Of a stretch of 6,398 nucleotides of DNA, positions 1 through 4,887 are shown in pieces. The notes beneath the pieces were generated by a model. That model searched no databases and was not told where the DNA came from. It was given only the letters and a program-made list of their open reading frames with translations. Location of the stretch: positions 1 to 6,398 of the forward strand of contig JAKAJY010000041.1 in assembly GCA_021824845.1 (NCBI GenBank). Reading direction: 5' to 3'. The position numbers and the translations under genes were made by a program. Source of the DNA: an archaeon. GTDB taxonomy: Archaea > Thermoproteota > Nitrososphaeria > Nitrososphaerales > Nitrosopumilaceae. The number at the start of each line of letters is the position of its first letter. The first letter of the stretch is position 1.

Positions 1-218
1 TGATCTTTTCTGGACACTACTGGTGGTGGAGTCTCCTCCAGCGAACGCTTCTTAAGATTTTCTGCAATTCGTATTGCAAGGTCGATTTTGACATCAGCGC
101 TTAGTAATGATTTTAGAACATCATTAGCAAGCTGCTTGATTAATTCTTCGTCTATTCCAGATGAGCTGACTATTTTTTTGATTGCCGCACGGAGTCCGGT
201 CTTGAGATTATCCAGCAT
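1..218 (-). CDS. srp54: Signal recognition particle 54 kDa protein, N-terminal part (runs off window start)
   Basis: Read from an ATG at 216-218, the frame stays open to the window edge and gives 72 residues. It starts MLDNLKTGLRAAIKKIV and continues through GIDEELIKQLANDVLKSLLSAD to a proline-rich EETPPPVVSRKD stretch. This is the four-helix N domain of SRP54/Ffh and the linker before the GTPase domain. The family protein binds SRP RNA and signal sequences on nascent chains and delivers ribosomes to the membrane through FtsY. The GTPase (G) and methionine-rich (M) domains lie outside the window. Its start codon is inside the last codons of the upstream dph6 gene (11-base overlap), so the two genes are probably co-transcribed and translationally coupled. 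No separate promoter is obvious. Confidence 0.9.
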   Translation of the reverse strand, partial: MLDNLKTGLRAAIKKIVSSSGIDEELIKQLANDVLKSLLSADVKIDLAIRIAENLKKRSLEETPPPVVSRKD

Positions 219-900
219 TGTTTTTCATCTTTGCAGCCAGTATTTCAAATCTTCCTCGGTAGCCATCCCAAGATTTCTTGGAGTCAATGACTTGTATTAT
301 GCCAGAAAACAGCGGACAGTTGACCACAAATGTTTCCGCCTCACCACCTTCGAAGCTCAAATTGAACTTGTGCTTTTCAGATTTTTCCATCAAAACATTC
401 AGATCCTGTTTTGTTATTTTTTTGCCAAGCCATGACTCATCTAGGCCATCAGCAGAGACGGCAGTTATGATAAACTCAAAGTTATGATCCAGTAATTCAT
501 TCATGTATTGTTTCTGTTCTTTTTTCCAAATTGGTGCCACTACTTGCAGTCCTAGCTCTTTTGCCACACCCTCAAATCGCATTTTTTGAAATTCACTTAG
601 AATCCCACCATGTACGACACCATCTATGTGATGAACCTGCTTTGCCTGCACCAGTCCTTCTTTGAGTGATTGTATTTCTTGCTCGGTATCATCGGATTTT
701 GATTGTATGAGGATTTGTGGAATGTTCATGGCTTTTGCCTGCAGTATTGTTTGTGATATGTTTGGGTGGTGCAAAAGGTGACTTTCTTCAGAATTAGCAA
801 GGATTGTAACTAGGCAAATTACCTTGTGTCCCATTTTTTGCGCCGCATAAATTGCAAATGTACTGTCCTTTCCACCAGAGAACAGTGCAGCCAAATTCAT
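208..900 (-). CDS. dph6: Diphthine--ammonia ligase (Dph6 / DUF71 ATP pyrophosphatase family)
   Basis: This 230-residue protein has the PP-loop motif SGGKDS at residues 8-13, near the N-terminus. It also has the GGILSEFQKMRFEGVAKELGL segment (98-118), LDESWLGK (153-160) and EGGEAETFV (184-192). All are hallmarks of the archaeal DUF71/Dph6 family, and the length is normal for the archaeal form. In the family the enzyme uses ATP and ammonium to amidate diphthine on the modified histidine of elongation factor 2, completing diphthamide. The ATG at 898-900 is the first codon of the domain. A TATA-like TTAATACC lies at the right distance for a leaderless transcript. The gene follows aIF5A on the same strand with a 130-base gap and overlaps the srp54 start by 11 bases. 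Family assignment is firm; the exact substrate is inferred. Confidence 0.9.
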   Translation of the reverse strand: MNLAALFSGGKDSTFAIYAAQKMGHKVICLVTILANSEESHLLHHPNISQTILQAKAMNIPQILIQSKSDDTEQEIQSLKEGLVQAKQVHHIDGVVHGGILSEFQKMRFEGVAKELGLQVVAPIWKKEQKQYMNELLDHNFEFIITAVSADGLDESWLGKKITKQDLNVLMEKSEKHKFNLSFEGGEAETFVVNCPLFSGIIQVIDSKKSWDGYRGRFEILAAKMKNNAG

Positions 901-921
901 TGTTGTATAATTATATCATCT

Positions 922-931
922 TAGGTATTAA
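922..931 (-). promoter_or_regulatory. Putative TATA box of dph6
   Basis: The minus strand reads GTTAATACC here, centred about 26 bases upstream of the dph6 ATG. That is the spacing expected for an archaeal TATA box feeding a leaderless mRNA. The match to a TATA consensus is modest. It sits just downstream of the candidate sRNA. Confidence 0.35.
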
Positions 932-934
932 CTA

Positions 935-1000
935 GAGTCCTTCAACACTCATAATCGTCATCAAAAATCAGATGGCTTTTCCGACCTATCATCAGGACCC
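935..1000 (-). ncRNA. Candidate C/D box guide sRNA
   Basis: On the minus strand, in order, there is a stem arm GGGTCC (1000-995), box C TGATGA (994-989), box D' CTGA (971-968), a 4-base spacer, box C' TGATGA (963-958), a 12-base guide (957-946), a D-like box TTGA (945-942) and a second arm AGGACTC (941-935). The arms pair over 6-7 base pairs (one G-U), closing the molecule next to C and D as in a kink-turn. The total of 66 bases, the 4-base D'-C' spacer and the 12-base C'-D guide suit archaeal C/D sRNAs, which direct 2'-O-methylation with L7Ae, Nop5 and fibrillarin. Weak points are the UUGA D box and a 17-base C-D' interval. Guide sequences would be CGGAAAAGCCAT (before D') and CGATTATGAGTG (before D). 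I could not identify their targets. Confidence 0.45.
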
Positions 1001-1022
1001 TACTTTGAATTGTACAATGATG

Positions 1023-1029
1023 TTATAGT
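1023..1029 (-). promoter_or_regulatory. Possible TATA box for the candidate C/D sRNA
   Basis: The minus strand reads CTATAAC, centred about 26 bases before the first stem base of the candidate sRNA and directly after the aIF5A stop codon. It could give the sRNA its own transcript; processing from the aIF5A mRNA is the alternative. Confidence 0.28.
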
Positions 1030-1030
1030 T

Positions 1031-1441
1031 CTAACTCTTTATTCTCATGACCTTTGTTCTGTCCATTACCTTCCAGTATTCGACAGTCTGGCCCTGCTCT
1101 AGTTTGCCTTGGACTTCTTCGTCAATCATTTGGACATCTATTGTCTCAAATGTTTCGCTGTCCATGAGTTGGATTTGCTCACCGGTGATTGAGATGATTT
1201 GTCCTGATCTTTTATCAATCAGTGGAATGTGTACCTGCATTGAAACTGGACTCACGTGTGGTCTTTTTTGTCCATCAAAGATTCCAACACCTACGATTCT
1301 TGCCTTTGCTGCGCCGTGCTTTCCAGGCTTGCTGGTATCATATTCTATGATTCTGCATGGCTCACCAGATGGCTGATCAGATACTGGCAGTAAAATGTAA
1401 GAGCCAATTTTTAGTGAACCCAAATCAGCAGGCTTGCTCAT
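1031..1441 (-). CDS. eif5A: Translation initiation factor aIF5A (hypusine-containing)
   Basis: The 136-residue product matches archaeal IF5A along its length. The N-terminal SH3-like domain carries the hypusination loop around 38-47 (KPGKHGAAKA), in which Lys41 is the expected modified residue. It is followed by an OB-fold domain ending in VEYWKVMDRTKVMRIKS. In the family, deoxyhypusine synthase modifies this lysine using spermidine, and the factor binds the ribosome E site and relieves stalling at difficult peptide motifs. The ATG at 1439-1441 sits 26 bases downstream of a good TATA box, so the mRNA is probably leaderless. The next gene on the strand, dph6, also concerns a rare translation-factor modification. 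Length and motif are normal and nothing is missing. Confidence 0.95.
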   Translation of the reverse strand: MSKPADLGSLKIGSYILLPVSDQPSGEPCRIIEYDTSKPGKHGAAKARIVGVGIFDGQKRPHVSPVSMQVHIPLIDKRSGQIISITGEQIQLMDSETFETIDVQMIDEEVQGKLEQGQTVEYWKVMDRTKVMRIKS

Positions 1442-1463
1442 ACTGTGACCAAATTATGCTCAG

Positions 1464-1470
1464 TATTTAA
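1464..1470 (-). promoter_or_regulatory. TATA box of aIF5A
   Basis: The minus strand reads TTAAATA inside an AT-rich ATAAATATTAAATA stretch, centred 26 bases upstream of the aIF5A ATG. This is the textbook spacing for a leaderless archaeal mRNA. It lies between the stop of the upstream hypothetical gene and aIF5A. Confidence 0.55.
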
Positions 1471-1491
1471 TATTTATGAAGAGGATCGGGA

Positions 1492-2190
1492 TCACTTTAG
1501 TTTTTCAAGAATAGATAGTCCAACCAAGTTGTTCATTGTGATTCCTTTTCTGCAAACGTTTCTTCTTGTCTGCTCACAATACTTGTTTACACTTTGATGG
1601 CTTTTTTGGCTGGACACTTCTAATACTACAATATGATCCTTGTATGGGAATGTGAATTTTGATGGTTCGCTGGAATAAGATAGAATGTTTCCAGTGCTTG
1701 CCTTGCGAACATGATCATTTTTTGATACCACCATAGCAAGATCAGAAATATCTTCGTCGGATTTTGAATATTCCATATAATATACGGAGACAAAGTTCAT
1801 CGCACCATCCACGTCGCGCTCAAAAAGCTCGCTATTTGTGTTAAAGACAAACGAGGTCTTGGACTGTTGGTATTTTTCAATGTCTTTGGTTATTTTGGAG
1901 TCATCGTTGAATTTTGCTAACAAATAATGATTTGCATATGAAGGAAAGTATGGTTTGCTGTCCTCAGAAAATGTGGCAGTCACAAAATACATGCTTTCTA
2001 CGTTTTTTGATTCTTGCCAAGACTCTTTGATCTCAATTGACTTGTGGTCATGCATGTACGGAACGCATGCATATCCATCCAGGACGGTTTCTGACACTGC
2101 AAAAAATGCATCTGACAGATTATTTAACGCTTTTTTGATCTCTAAAAATTTGGAATCAAATTTTGCAAGAATTTTCTGATCCCTTATCAA
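1492..2190 (-). CDS. Uncharacterised 232-residue protein
   Basis: I do not recognise this protein. The frame opens with TTG at 2188-2190 (TTG ATA AGG GAT) and has an in-frame TAG two codons upstream, so TTG is the earliest possible start. Later candidates are GTG at codon 32 or ATG at codon 46. The product is soluble-looking, with no signal peptide or membrane segment. The N-terminal ~30 residues look helical and the rest looks like mixed alpha/beta, rich in aromatic and charged residues. Near the C-terminus a cluster CEQTRRNVCRKG (about 207-218) has two cysteines and several basic residues; I see no full metal site. It is divergent from tRNA-Tyr and lies just upstream of aIF5A on the same strand. 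That it is a gene rests on its length, its natural-looking composition and its tight fit between neighbours. Confidence 0.72.
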   Translation of the reverse strand: MIRDQKILAKFDSKFLEIKKALNNLSDAFFAVSETVLDGYACVPYMHDHKSIEIKESWQESKNVESMYFVTATFSEDSKPYFPSYANHYLLAKFNDDSKITKDIEKYQQSKTSFVFNTNSELFERDVDGAMNFVSVYYMEYSKSDEDISDLAMVVSKNDHVRKASTGNILSYSSEPSKFTFPYKDHIVVLEVSSQKSHQSVNKYCEQTRRNVCRKGITMNNLVGLSILEKLK

Positions 2191-2193
2191 TAC

Positions 2194-2204
2194 CTATTTA
2201 ATAG
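2194..2204 (+). promoter_or_regulatory. TATA box for tRNA-Tyr, symmetric
   Basis: CTATTTAATAG is an inverted repeat around one central base, centred about 28 bases before the first mature tRNA base. That suits the tRNA promoter. Being symmetric it could also recruit TBP for minus-strand transcription, but transcription would then start about 18 bases inside the TTG-started frame. Confidence 0.5.
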
Positions 2205-2226
2205 AAGCACATGCGAAATTTTTTGT

Positions 2227-2346
2227 CCCAGCCTAGCTCAGCCTGGTAGAGCTTCCGGCTGTAGTGGTTGGCCATCGGCTAACTGTAATCAGCCTACTAG
2301 GCGCACAGATACCGGAGTGTCGAAGGTTCAATTCCTTCGGCTGGGA
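2227..2346 (+). tRNA. trnY: tRNA-Tyr (anticodon GUA), intron-containing
   Basis: A full cloverleaf can be drawn. The acceptor arms CCCAGCC (2227-2233) and GGCTGGG (2339-2345) pair perfectly, with A73 at 2346. The D arm is GCTC/GAGC (2236-2239, 2249-2252). The anticodon stem is TCCGG (2254-2258) with CCGGA (2312-2316), and the anticodon GTA is at 2261-2263 after C32-T33. The variable loop is five bases and the T arm is GAAGG/CCTTC (2322-2326, 2334-2338) with loop TTCAATT. The C1-G72 pair with A73 is the known identity signature of archaeal and eukaryotic tRNA-Tyr and agrees with the anticodon. A 46-base intron follows position 37. The mature tRNA is 74 bases; the CCA end is not encoded. Confidence 0.95.
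2265..2310 (+). other. tRNA-Tyr intron at position 37/38 (bulge-helix-bulge)
   Basis: Both splice junctions fit the archaeal bulge-helix-bulge rule. CTGT (2259-2262) pairs with ACAG (2305-2308) to make the central four-base-pair helix. On either side are three-base bulges, AG|T (2263-2265) and AT|A (2309-2311), with cuts after the second base. The inner helix is weak: only G2266-C2304 pairs directly. Further in, GCC (2271-2273) can pair with GGC (2300-2302), and GGCT (2277-2280) with AGCC (2291-2294). Confidence 0.88.
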
Positions 2347-2364
2347 CTACACTCCTTTGTCTAC

Positions 2365-2372
2365 AAAATATT
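2365..2372 (+). promoter_or_regulatory. Possible TATA box of the Lrp-type regulator
   Basis: AAAATATT lies about 33 bases before the ATG at 2402, which would give a leader of only a few bases. It sits right after the tRNA, so read-through from tRNA-Tyr is a second possibility. Confidence 0.3.
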
Positions 2373-2401
2373 CAAAAGCCACTTGTTTTCCACGTATTAT
2401 A

Positions 2402-2902
2402 ATGAGTGGGGAAGCATGGACAAACCTTGACAAAATAGACCAAAAAATAATTGAGATCCTAAACACCAATGCCCGTACTCCCTCAAAAGACATCGCCGTG
2501 GAATTAAGAAAGTTAGGTCATGATGTCTCAGATAGAACCATTCGAAAAAGAATAGAGCGGCTGGAAAAATCAGGAATCATCAAGGGCTACAAGGCAGTAC
2601 TATCCGATGTTGCAGAATCCAATGAGCATGAGGCATTGTTCCTAAAATTCAAGGCAACAAAATCACTTGAAACCCTAAAAGAATCTGTCCGCGAACATGT
2701 GACTTCTTTACCATATTACTTGATGATTGCAAACATGGATAGTGAGTGGAATATGCTAGTCATTCTAAAAGTAGAGCGTGGCCTCAAAAACCCATCATCC
2801 AAGATCATAGAAAGATTCTCAGAGGACATTATCGATTACAGAATCACAAAGATTGATTTCAAGAATGTAAATATCGTAAATATGGCACTCCTACTTCTTT
2901 GA
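2402..2902 (+). CDS. Lrp/AsnC-family transcription regulator
   Basis: The product is 166 residues. The N-terminal part (about 7-60, TNLDKIDQKIIEIL through SDRTIRKRIERLEKSGII) is the Lrp/AsnC winged helix-turn-helix, with DRTIRKRIERLEKSG as the recognition helix. A linker follows, then a C-terminal region (about 75-166) in the position of the RAM/effector-binding and oligomerisation domain, though its sequence is atypical. I chose ATG 2402 because the Lrp domain begins there. The upstream in-frame ATG at 2264 lies inside the tRNA-Tyr gene and would add 46 residues translated from tRNA and spacer. Archaeal relatives bind DNA as dimers or octamers and often control amino acid or nitrogen metabolism; the target here is unknown. 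Its 3' end overlaps the convergent response-regulator gene by 12 bases. Confidence 0.85.
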   Translation: MSGEAWTNLDKIDQKIIEILNTNARTPSKDIAVELRKLGHDVSDRTIRKRIERLEKSGIIKGYKAVLSDVAESNEHEALFLKFKATKSLETLKESVREHVTSLPYYLMIANMDSEWNMLVILKVERGLKNPSSKIIERFSEDIIDYRITKIDFKNVNIVNMALLLL

Positions 2903-3643
2903 TAAGGAAAATTCAGATTCTGCCGTAGCTAGTGCGTCTTTAATTTCCTTTATGGTAAATGGTTTTTGGATAAAGGCCAAAACGCCTGAGCTTATCGTAT
3001 CCTTAACGCGCTTGGTTGTCTTTTCATCTGCGGTGATTATGATTATCTGAGTGTCGGGTTTTTCTGATAATATCTTGTTTGCAATGACATCGCCGTTTGT
3101 GTCAGGTAGGCTCATATCAAGCAGTATGATCGGGTTTGATTTGAGGAGCTTTTTACATCCTGCCAAGCCATCATTGCCAGTATAATACGAATGGATGTTT
3201 GTGTGGCCCAAATTTTTCAGATAGCCAGTAATCTTTAGAACAATTGCCTTGGAATCATCAACTATTATGATTGGCCTCGTCTCCGATACGGTTTCTTCTA
3301 GTGAGTATTCTTTTGATTTCTCAAATGCATCCTTTGCGTTGTCATATTTTCCCGCCTTGAGAAAACATTTTGCTGCGCACAAAAATGCGGACTTGGCTGC
3401 ATAGTTTTTTTCTTTTTTTGCATGTGCAAAGAAGAGCTTGCCGGCCTCTATTTCTTCGTTTGAAGAGTCCTTGTTTTGTCGGCTTTTGCATTCGGATGCT
3501 AGAATCAAAGACAGTGCAGCCTTGACGGGGTCGGATTTTTTTATAGAGTCTGAAATGTCAATCAGCATGTTGTATGCGGCCATGTTTTGATTGTTCCTAA
3601 GATGCATTAATGCCAAATCAAAGTCAGGCTTTTTTGTGACCAC
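2891..3643 (-). CDS. Response regulator: N-terminal helical-repeat region plus C-terminal receiver domain
   Basis: The product is 250 residues. Residues 1-115 are helical and TPR-like (for example AAKCFLKAGKYDNAKDAFEKS at about 90-110, a recognisable TPR-type helix pair). Residues 123-245 form a CheY-like receiver domain with acidic pair D129-D130, phospho-acceptor D176 in LLDMSLPD, switch threonine T204 in IIITAD, and K227 in IQKPF. All key residues are present, so it should accept phosphate from a histidine kinase. No DNA-binding or enzymatic output domain is present, so signalling is probably through protein contact by the helical part. The start is GTG at 3641-3643, supported by a TATA box 26 bases upstream. 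No cognate kinase is in the window. The 3' end overlaps the Lrp gene tail to tail. Confidence 0.88.
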   Translation of the reverse strand: MVTKKPDFDLALMHLRNNQNMAAYNMLIDISDSIKKSDPVKAALSLILASECKSRQNKDSSNEEIEAGKLFFAHAKKEKNYAAKSAFLCAAKCFLKAGKYDNAKDAFEKSKEYSLEETVSETRPIIIVDDSKAIVLKITGYLKNLGHTNIHSYYTGNDGLAGCKKLLKSNPIILLDMSLPDTNGDVIANKILSEKPDTQIIIITADEKTTKRVKDTISSGVLAFIQKPFTIKEIKDALATAESEFSLSKK

Positions 3644-3665
3644 GGAAAGATCTACGCTTTGTTTT

Positions 3666-3673
3666 ATTTTATA
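3666..3673 (-). promoter_or_regulatory. TATA box of the response regulator
   Basis: The minus strand reads TATAAAAT, centred 26 bases from the GTG start at 3643, implying a leaderless GTG-initiated mRNA. This also supports GTG over downstream in-frame ATG codons. Confidence 0.55.
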
Positions 3674-3711
3674 CTAATTGTTTAACGAATGAACACACAA
3701 GCTGAAAAAAA

Positions 3712-3960
3712 TTATGCGCCAACTATCCAGTTGATCAATGTAGTTGACACAAATGCAATTGCCGCACTTCCAGGGATTGTGATTAGCCAAGCAGTTACTA
3801 TTTGTCTACACATCTTCCACCGCACTGCATGCTTTCGTCGTGTAGCACCTGCACCAATAATAGAGGGGAATAACAAGTGGATTACACTCATTCAGAACGC
3901 ACAAAAGAGCCGAATTGTTACACAGGAGAAACAACGTGCTAGTAAAGTTACAGAGCCAAC
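3712..3960 (-). pseudogene. Decayed C-terminal fragment of a PiT-family inorganic phosphate transporter
   Basis: The minus strand has a 59-codon frame from ATG 3891 to TAA 3712. Its product contains IIGAGATRRKHAVRW, then RQIVTAWLITIPGSAAIAF, then a hydrophobic tail. This resembles the end of PiT/PHO4 phosphate transporters, where a G-x-G-(A/S)-T-R-R turn and VRW precede the last membrane helix with a TIP motif. Upstream the likeness continues only across frame breaks. TCCACT...TGTTATT near 3866-3879 looks like a damaged STTHVI motif in another frame, and V-T-L-L-A appears near 3930-3945, with an in-frame TGA at 3892-3894. The rest of a transporter of some 300 residues is absent because the PII gene begins at 3997. 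I read this as a relic. The start boundary is approximate. A short expressed membrane peptide cannot be ruled out. Confidence 0.6.
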
Positions 3961-3967
3961 AAAATGG

Positions 3968-3976
3968 TTTTTTATC
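3968..3976 (+). promoter_or_regulatory. Putative TATA box of the plus-strand PII gene
   Basis: TTTTTTATC is centred about 25 bases upstream of ATG 3997, consistent with a leaderless PII transcript starting at or near the ATG. It lies beyond the recognisable part of the transporter relic. Confidence 0.4.
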
Positions 3977-3996
3977 ACACAAAAAATCAAAAAATC

Positions 3997-4335
3997 ATGA
4001 AACGCATCGAGGCAGTCATACCATCAAATCGTCTTAACCTAATAGTTGCAGCAATCGAAGAGATGGGTGTTAGTGGGATCACCACAATAGAATCAAAGGG
4101 TAGAGGAAAGGCAACCCGTCCCTCACTTAGAAGCTCGCGTGGGACCAGCACACAAATTGCAGAATACAATAGTTTGATTACCATCATCACAATAGTTGAG
4201 GATTCCCGGGCTAATCAGATCGTTGATGCGATTTTGAGCGTGGCAAGCACTGGCTCTAACGGGGATGGAAAAATATTCATCTCACCAGTTGATGAGGTAA
4301 TAGACATTCAGACCAAGAAAAAAGATAGTGTCTAG
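3997..4335 (+). CDS. PII-family nitrogen signal protein with enlarged T-loop
   Basis: The product is 112 residues, the usual PII length. It starts MKRIEAVIPSNRL and keeps the core: GVSGITTIESKGRG (24-37), a T-loop ending IAEYNS, then the B-loop TGSNGDGKIF (85-94) and VDEVIDIQT. Trimeric PII proteins bind ATP/ADP and 2-oxoglutarate and control ammonium transporters or nitrogen enzymes through the T-loop. By comparison with E. coli GlnB from memory, the T-loop is six residues longer and Ser/Arg-rich, Tyr57 falls where uridylylated Tyr51 lies, and two C-terminal arginines near the phosphates (R101, R103) are replaced by D and Q. ATG 3997 is chosen over the in-frame ATG 3964 because the PII fold starts at MKRIEA and the TATA-like box is 25 bases upstream. 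It converges on a second PII-like gene. Confidence 0.92.
   Translation: MKRIEAVIPSNRLNLIVAAIEEMGVSGITTIESKGRGKATRPSLRSSRGTSTQIAEYNSLITIITIVEDSRANQIVDAILSVASTGSNGDGKIFISPVDEVIDIQTKKKDSV
4318..4323 (-). terminator. Possible oligo-T terminator for the ADH/PII-fusion transcript
   Basis: The minus strand has six Ts beginning nine bases after the TAG of the minus-strand PII-like gene, inside the coding end of the opposing PII gene. Archaeal termination commonly uses U-runs without a hairpin. Confidence 0.3.
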
Positions 4336-4883
4336 AATTTTATTGAATTTAGATCATAAACTGACTTTTTTGTTTTCTGCTGTAATGTCGGCAGATATTC
4401 CAAAATGCAGAAATTAACAAAGTTGCTAAATGATTTTATTTTGTAGTTTTCTTGGAGAGATTCCTTGTTTTGCTCATAAAACTCCTCAACCTTTGTGAGT
4501 GTGAATTTTTGCAATGGAACCAATCTGCTTCGTCTTGTTTGAGGAATGATCTCTAGTTCTTTTTGTCCCTCCAGTGTCTGCATGTCTACAATTTCAGTCA
4601 TCTCTGAGACAAAGATCTTGCCGCCATCAGAAGGTTTGATTCCAGAAGACTGGGAAATTATTCGAATTACCTTGTTTGCATCCACATCTGGGACGACAAG
4701 CTCGACTTTGATTAACGGGATGCTCTTTAGGTTGGTGCTTCCAATCTTTGAGCCTTTTTGGCTATCAAAGATGTCATTATTAGAAATATCATGCTTTGCT
4801 ATCAGAAATGTGCCTATCTTGGATAGCTTGTCTTTTAGTGTAGTAAAGTTTTGCGAGCGAATTATTGCCTCGATTTTTTTCAT
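4332..4883 (-). CDS. PII-like protein with C-terminal ribbon-helix-helix-like extension
   Basis: The product is 183 residues. Residues 1-105 follow the PII fold: MKKIEAIIRSQNFTTLKDKL, then VELVVPDVDANKVIRII (60-76) and SDGGKIFVSEMTEIVDMQT (85-103). The T-loop region (about 30-56) is divergent, lacks tyrosine and glycine-rich flanks, and cannot be uridylylated at the usual position. Residues 106-183 are extra. RRSRLVPLQKFTL could be a strand, a charged helix follows (about 130-148), then SFSNFVNFCILEYL (151-164), reminiscent of the second helix of ribbon-helix-helix repressors. This suggests, but does not prove, a PII sensor joined to a DNA- or protein-binding module. The gene begins four bases after the stop of the alcohol dehydrogenase gene, so they are likely one operon. 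Its stop overlaps that of the convergent PII gene. Confidence 0.85.
   Translation of the reverse strand: MKKIEAIIRSQNFTTLKDKLSKIGTFLIAKHDISNNDIFDSQKGSKIGSTNLKSIPLIKVELVVPDVDANKVIRIISQSSGIKPSDGGKIFVSEMTEIVDMQTLEGQKELEIIPQTRRSRLVPLQKFTLTKVEEFYEQNKESLQENYKIKSFSNFVNFCILEYLPTLQQKTKKSVYDLNSIKF
4366..4376 (+). terminator. Possible oligo-T terminator for the plus-strand PII gene
   Basis: TTTTTTGTTTT begins about 30 bases past the PII stop codon, inside the opposing PII-like gene. It mirrors the minus-strand T-run on the other side of the shared stop site. Confidence 0.3.
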
Positions 4884-4887
4884 GTCT

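Noticed and set aside
88..487. Two plus-strand open frames opposite srp54 and dph6
   Set aside because: Antisense shadows of well-supported genes with no recognisable product.
1047..1376. Plus-strand frame opposite aIF5A
   Set aside because: Antisense shadow of a highly conserved gene.
2225..2348. Alternative tRNA boundaries with acceptor GTCCCAG/CTGGGAC
   Set aside because: This pairing is also perfect but leaves two extra bases before the D stem; the 2227-2346 register gives normal spacing, A73 and the Tyr-specific C1-G72 pair.
2264..2401. 46-codon N-terminal extension of the Lrp-type regulator
   Set aside because: It would translate the tRNA-Tyr intron and 3' exon; the Lrp domain starts right after ATG 2402.
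3964..3996. 11-codon N-terminal extension of the plus-strand PII protein
   Set aside because: PII proteins begin at MK(K/R)I; the TATA-like box overlaps this extension.
3689..4000. 103-codon plus-strand open frame ending in an ATGA overlap with the PII gene
   Set aside because: Its product resembles nothing I know, while the opposite strand reads a PiT transporter C-terminus; the ATGA overlap is probably chance. A TATA-like stretch upstream leaves slight doubt.
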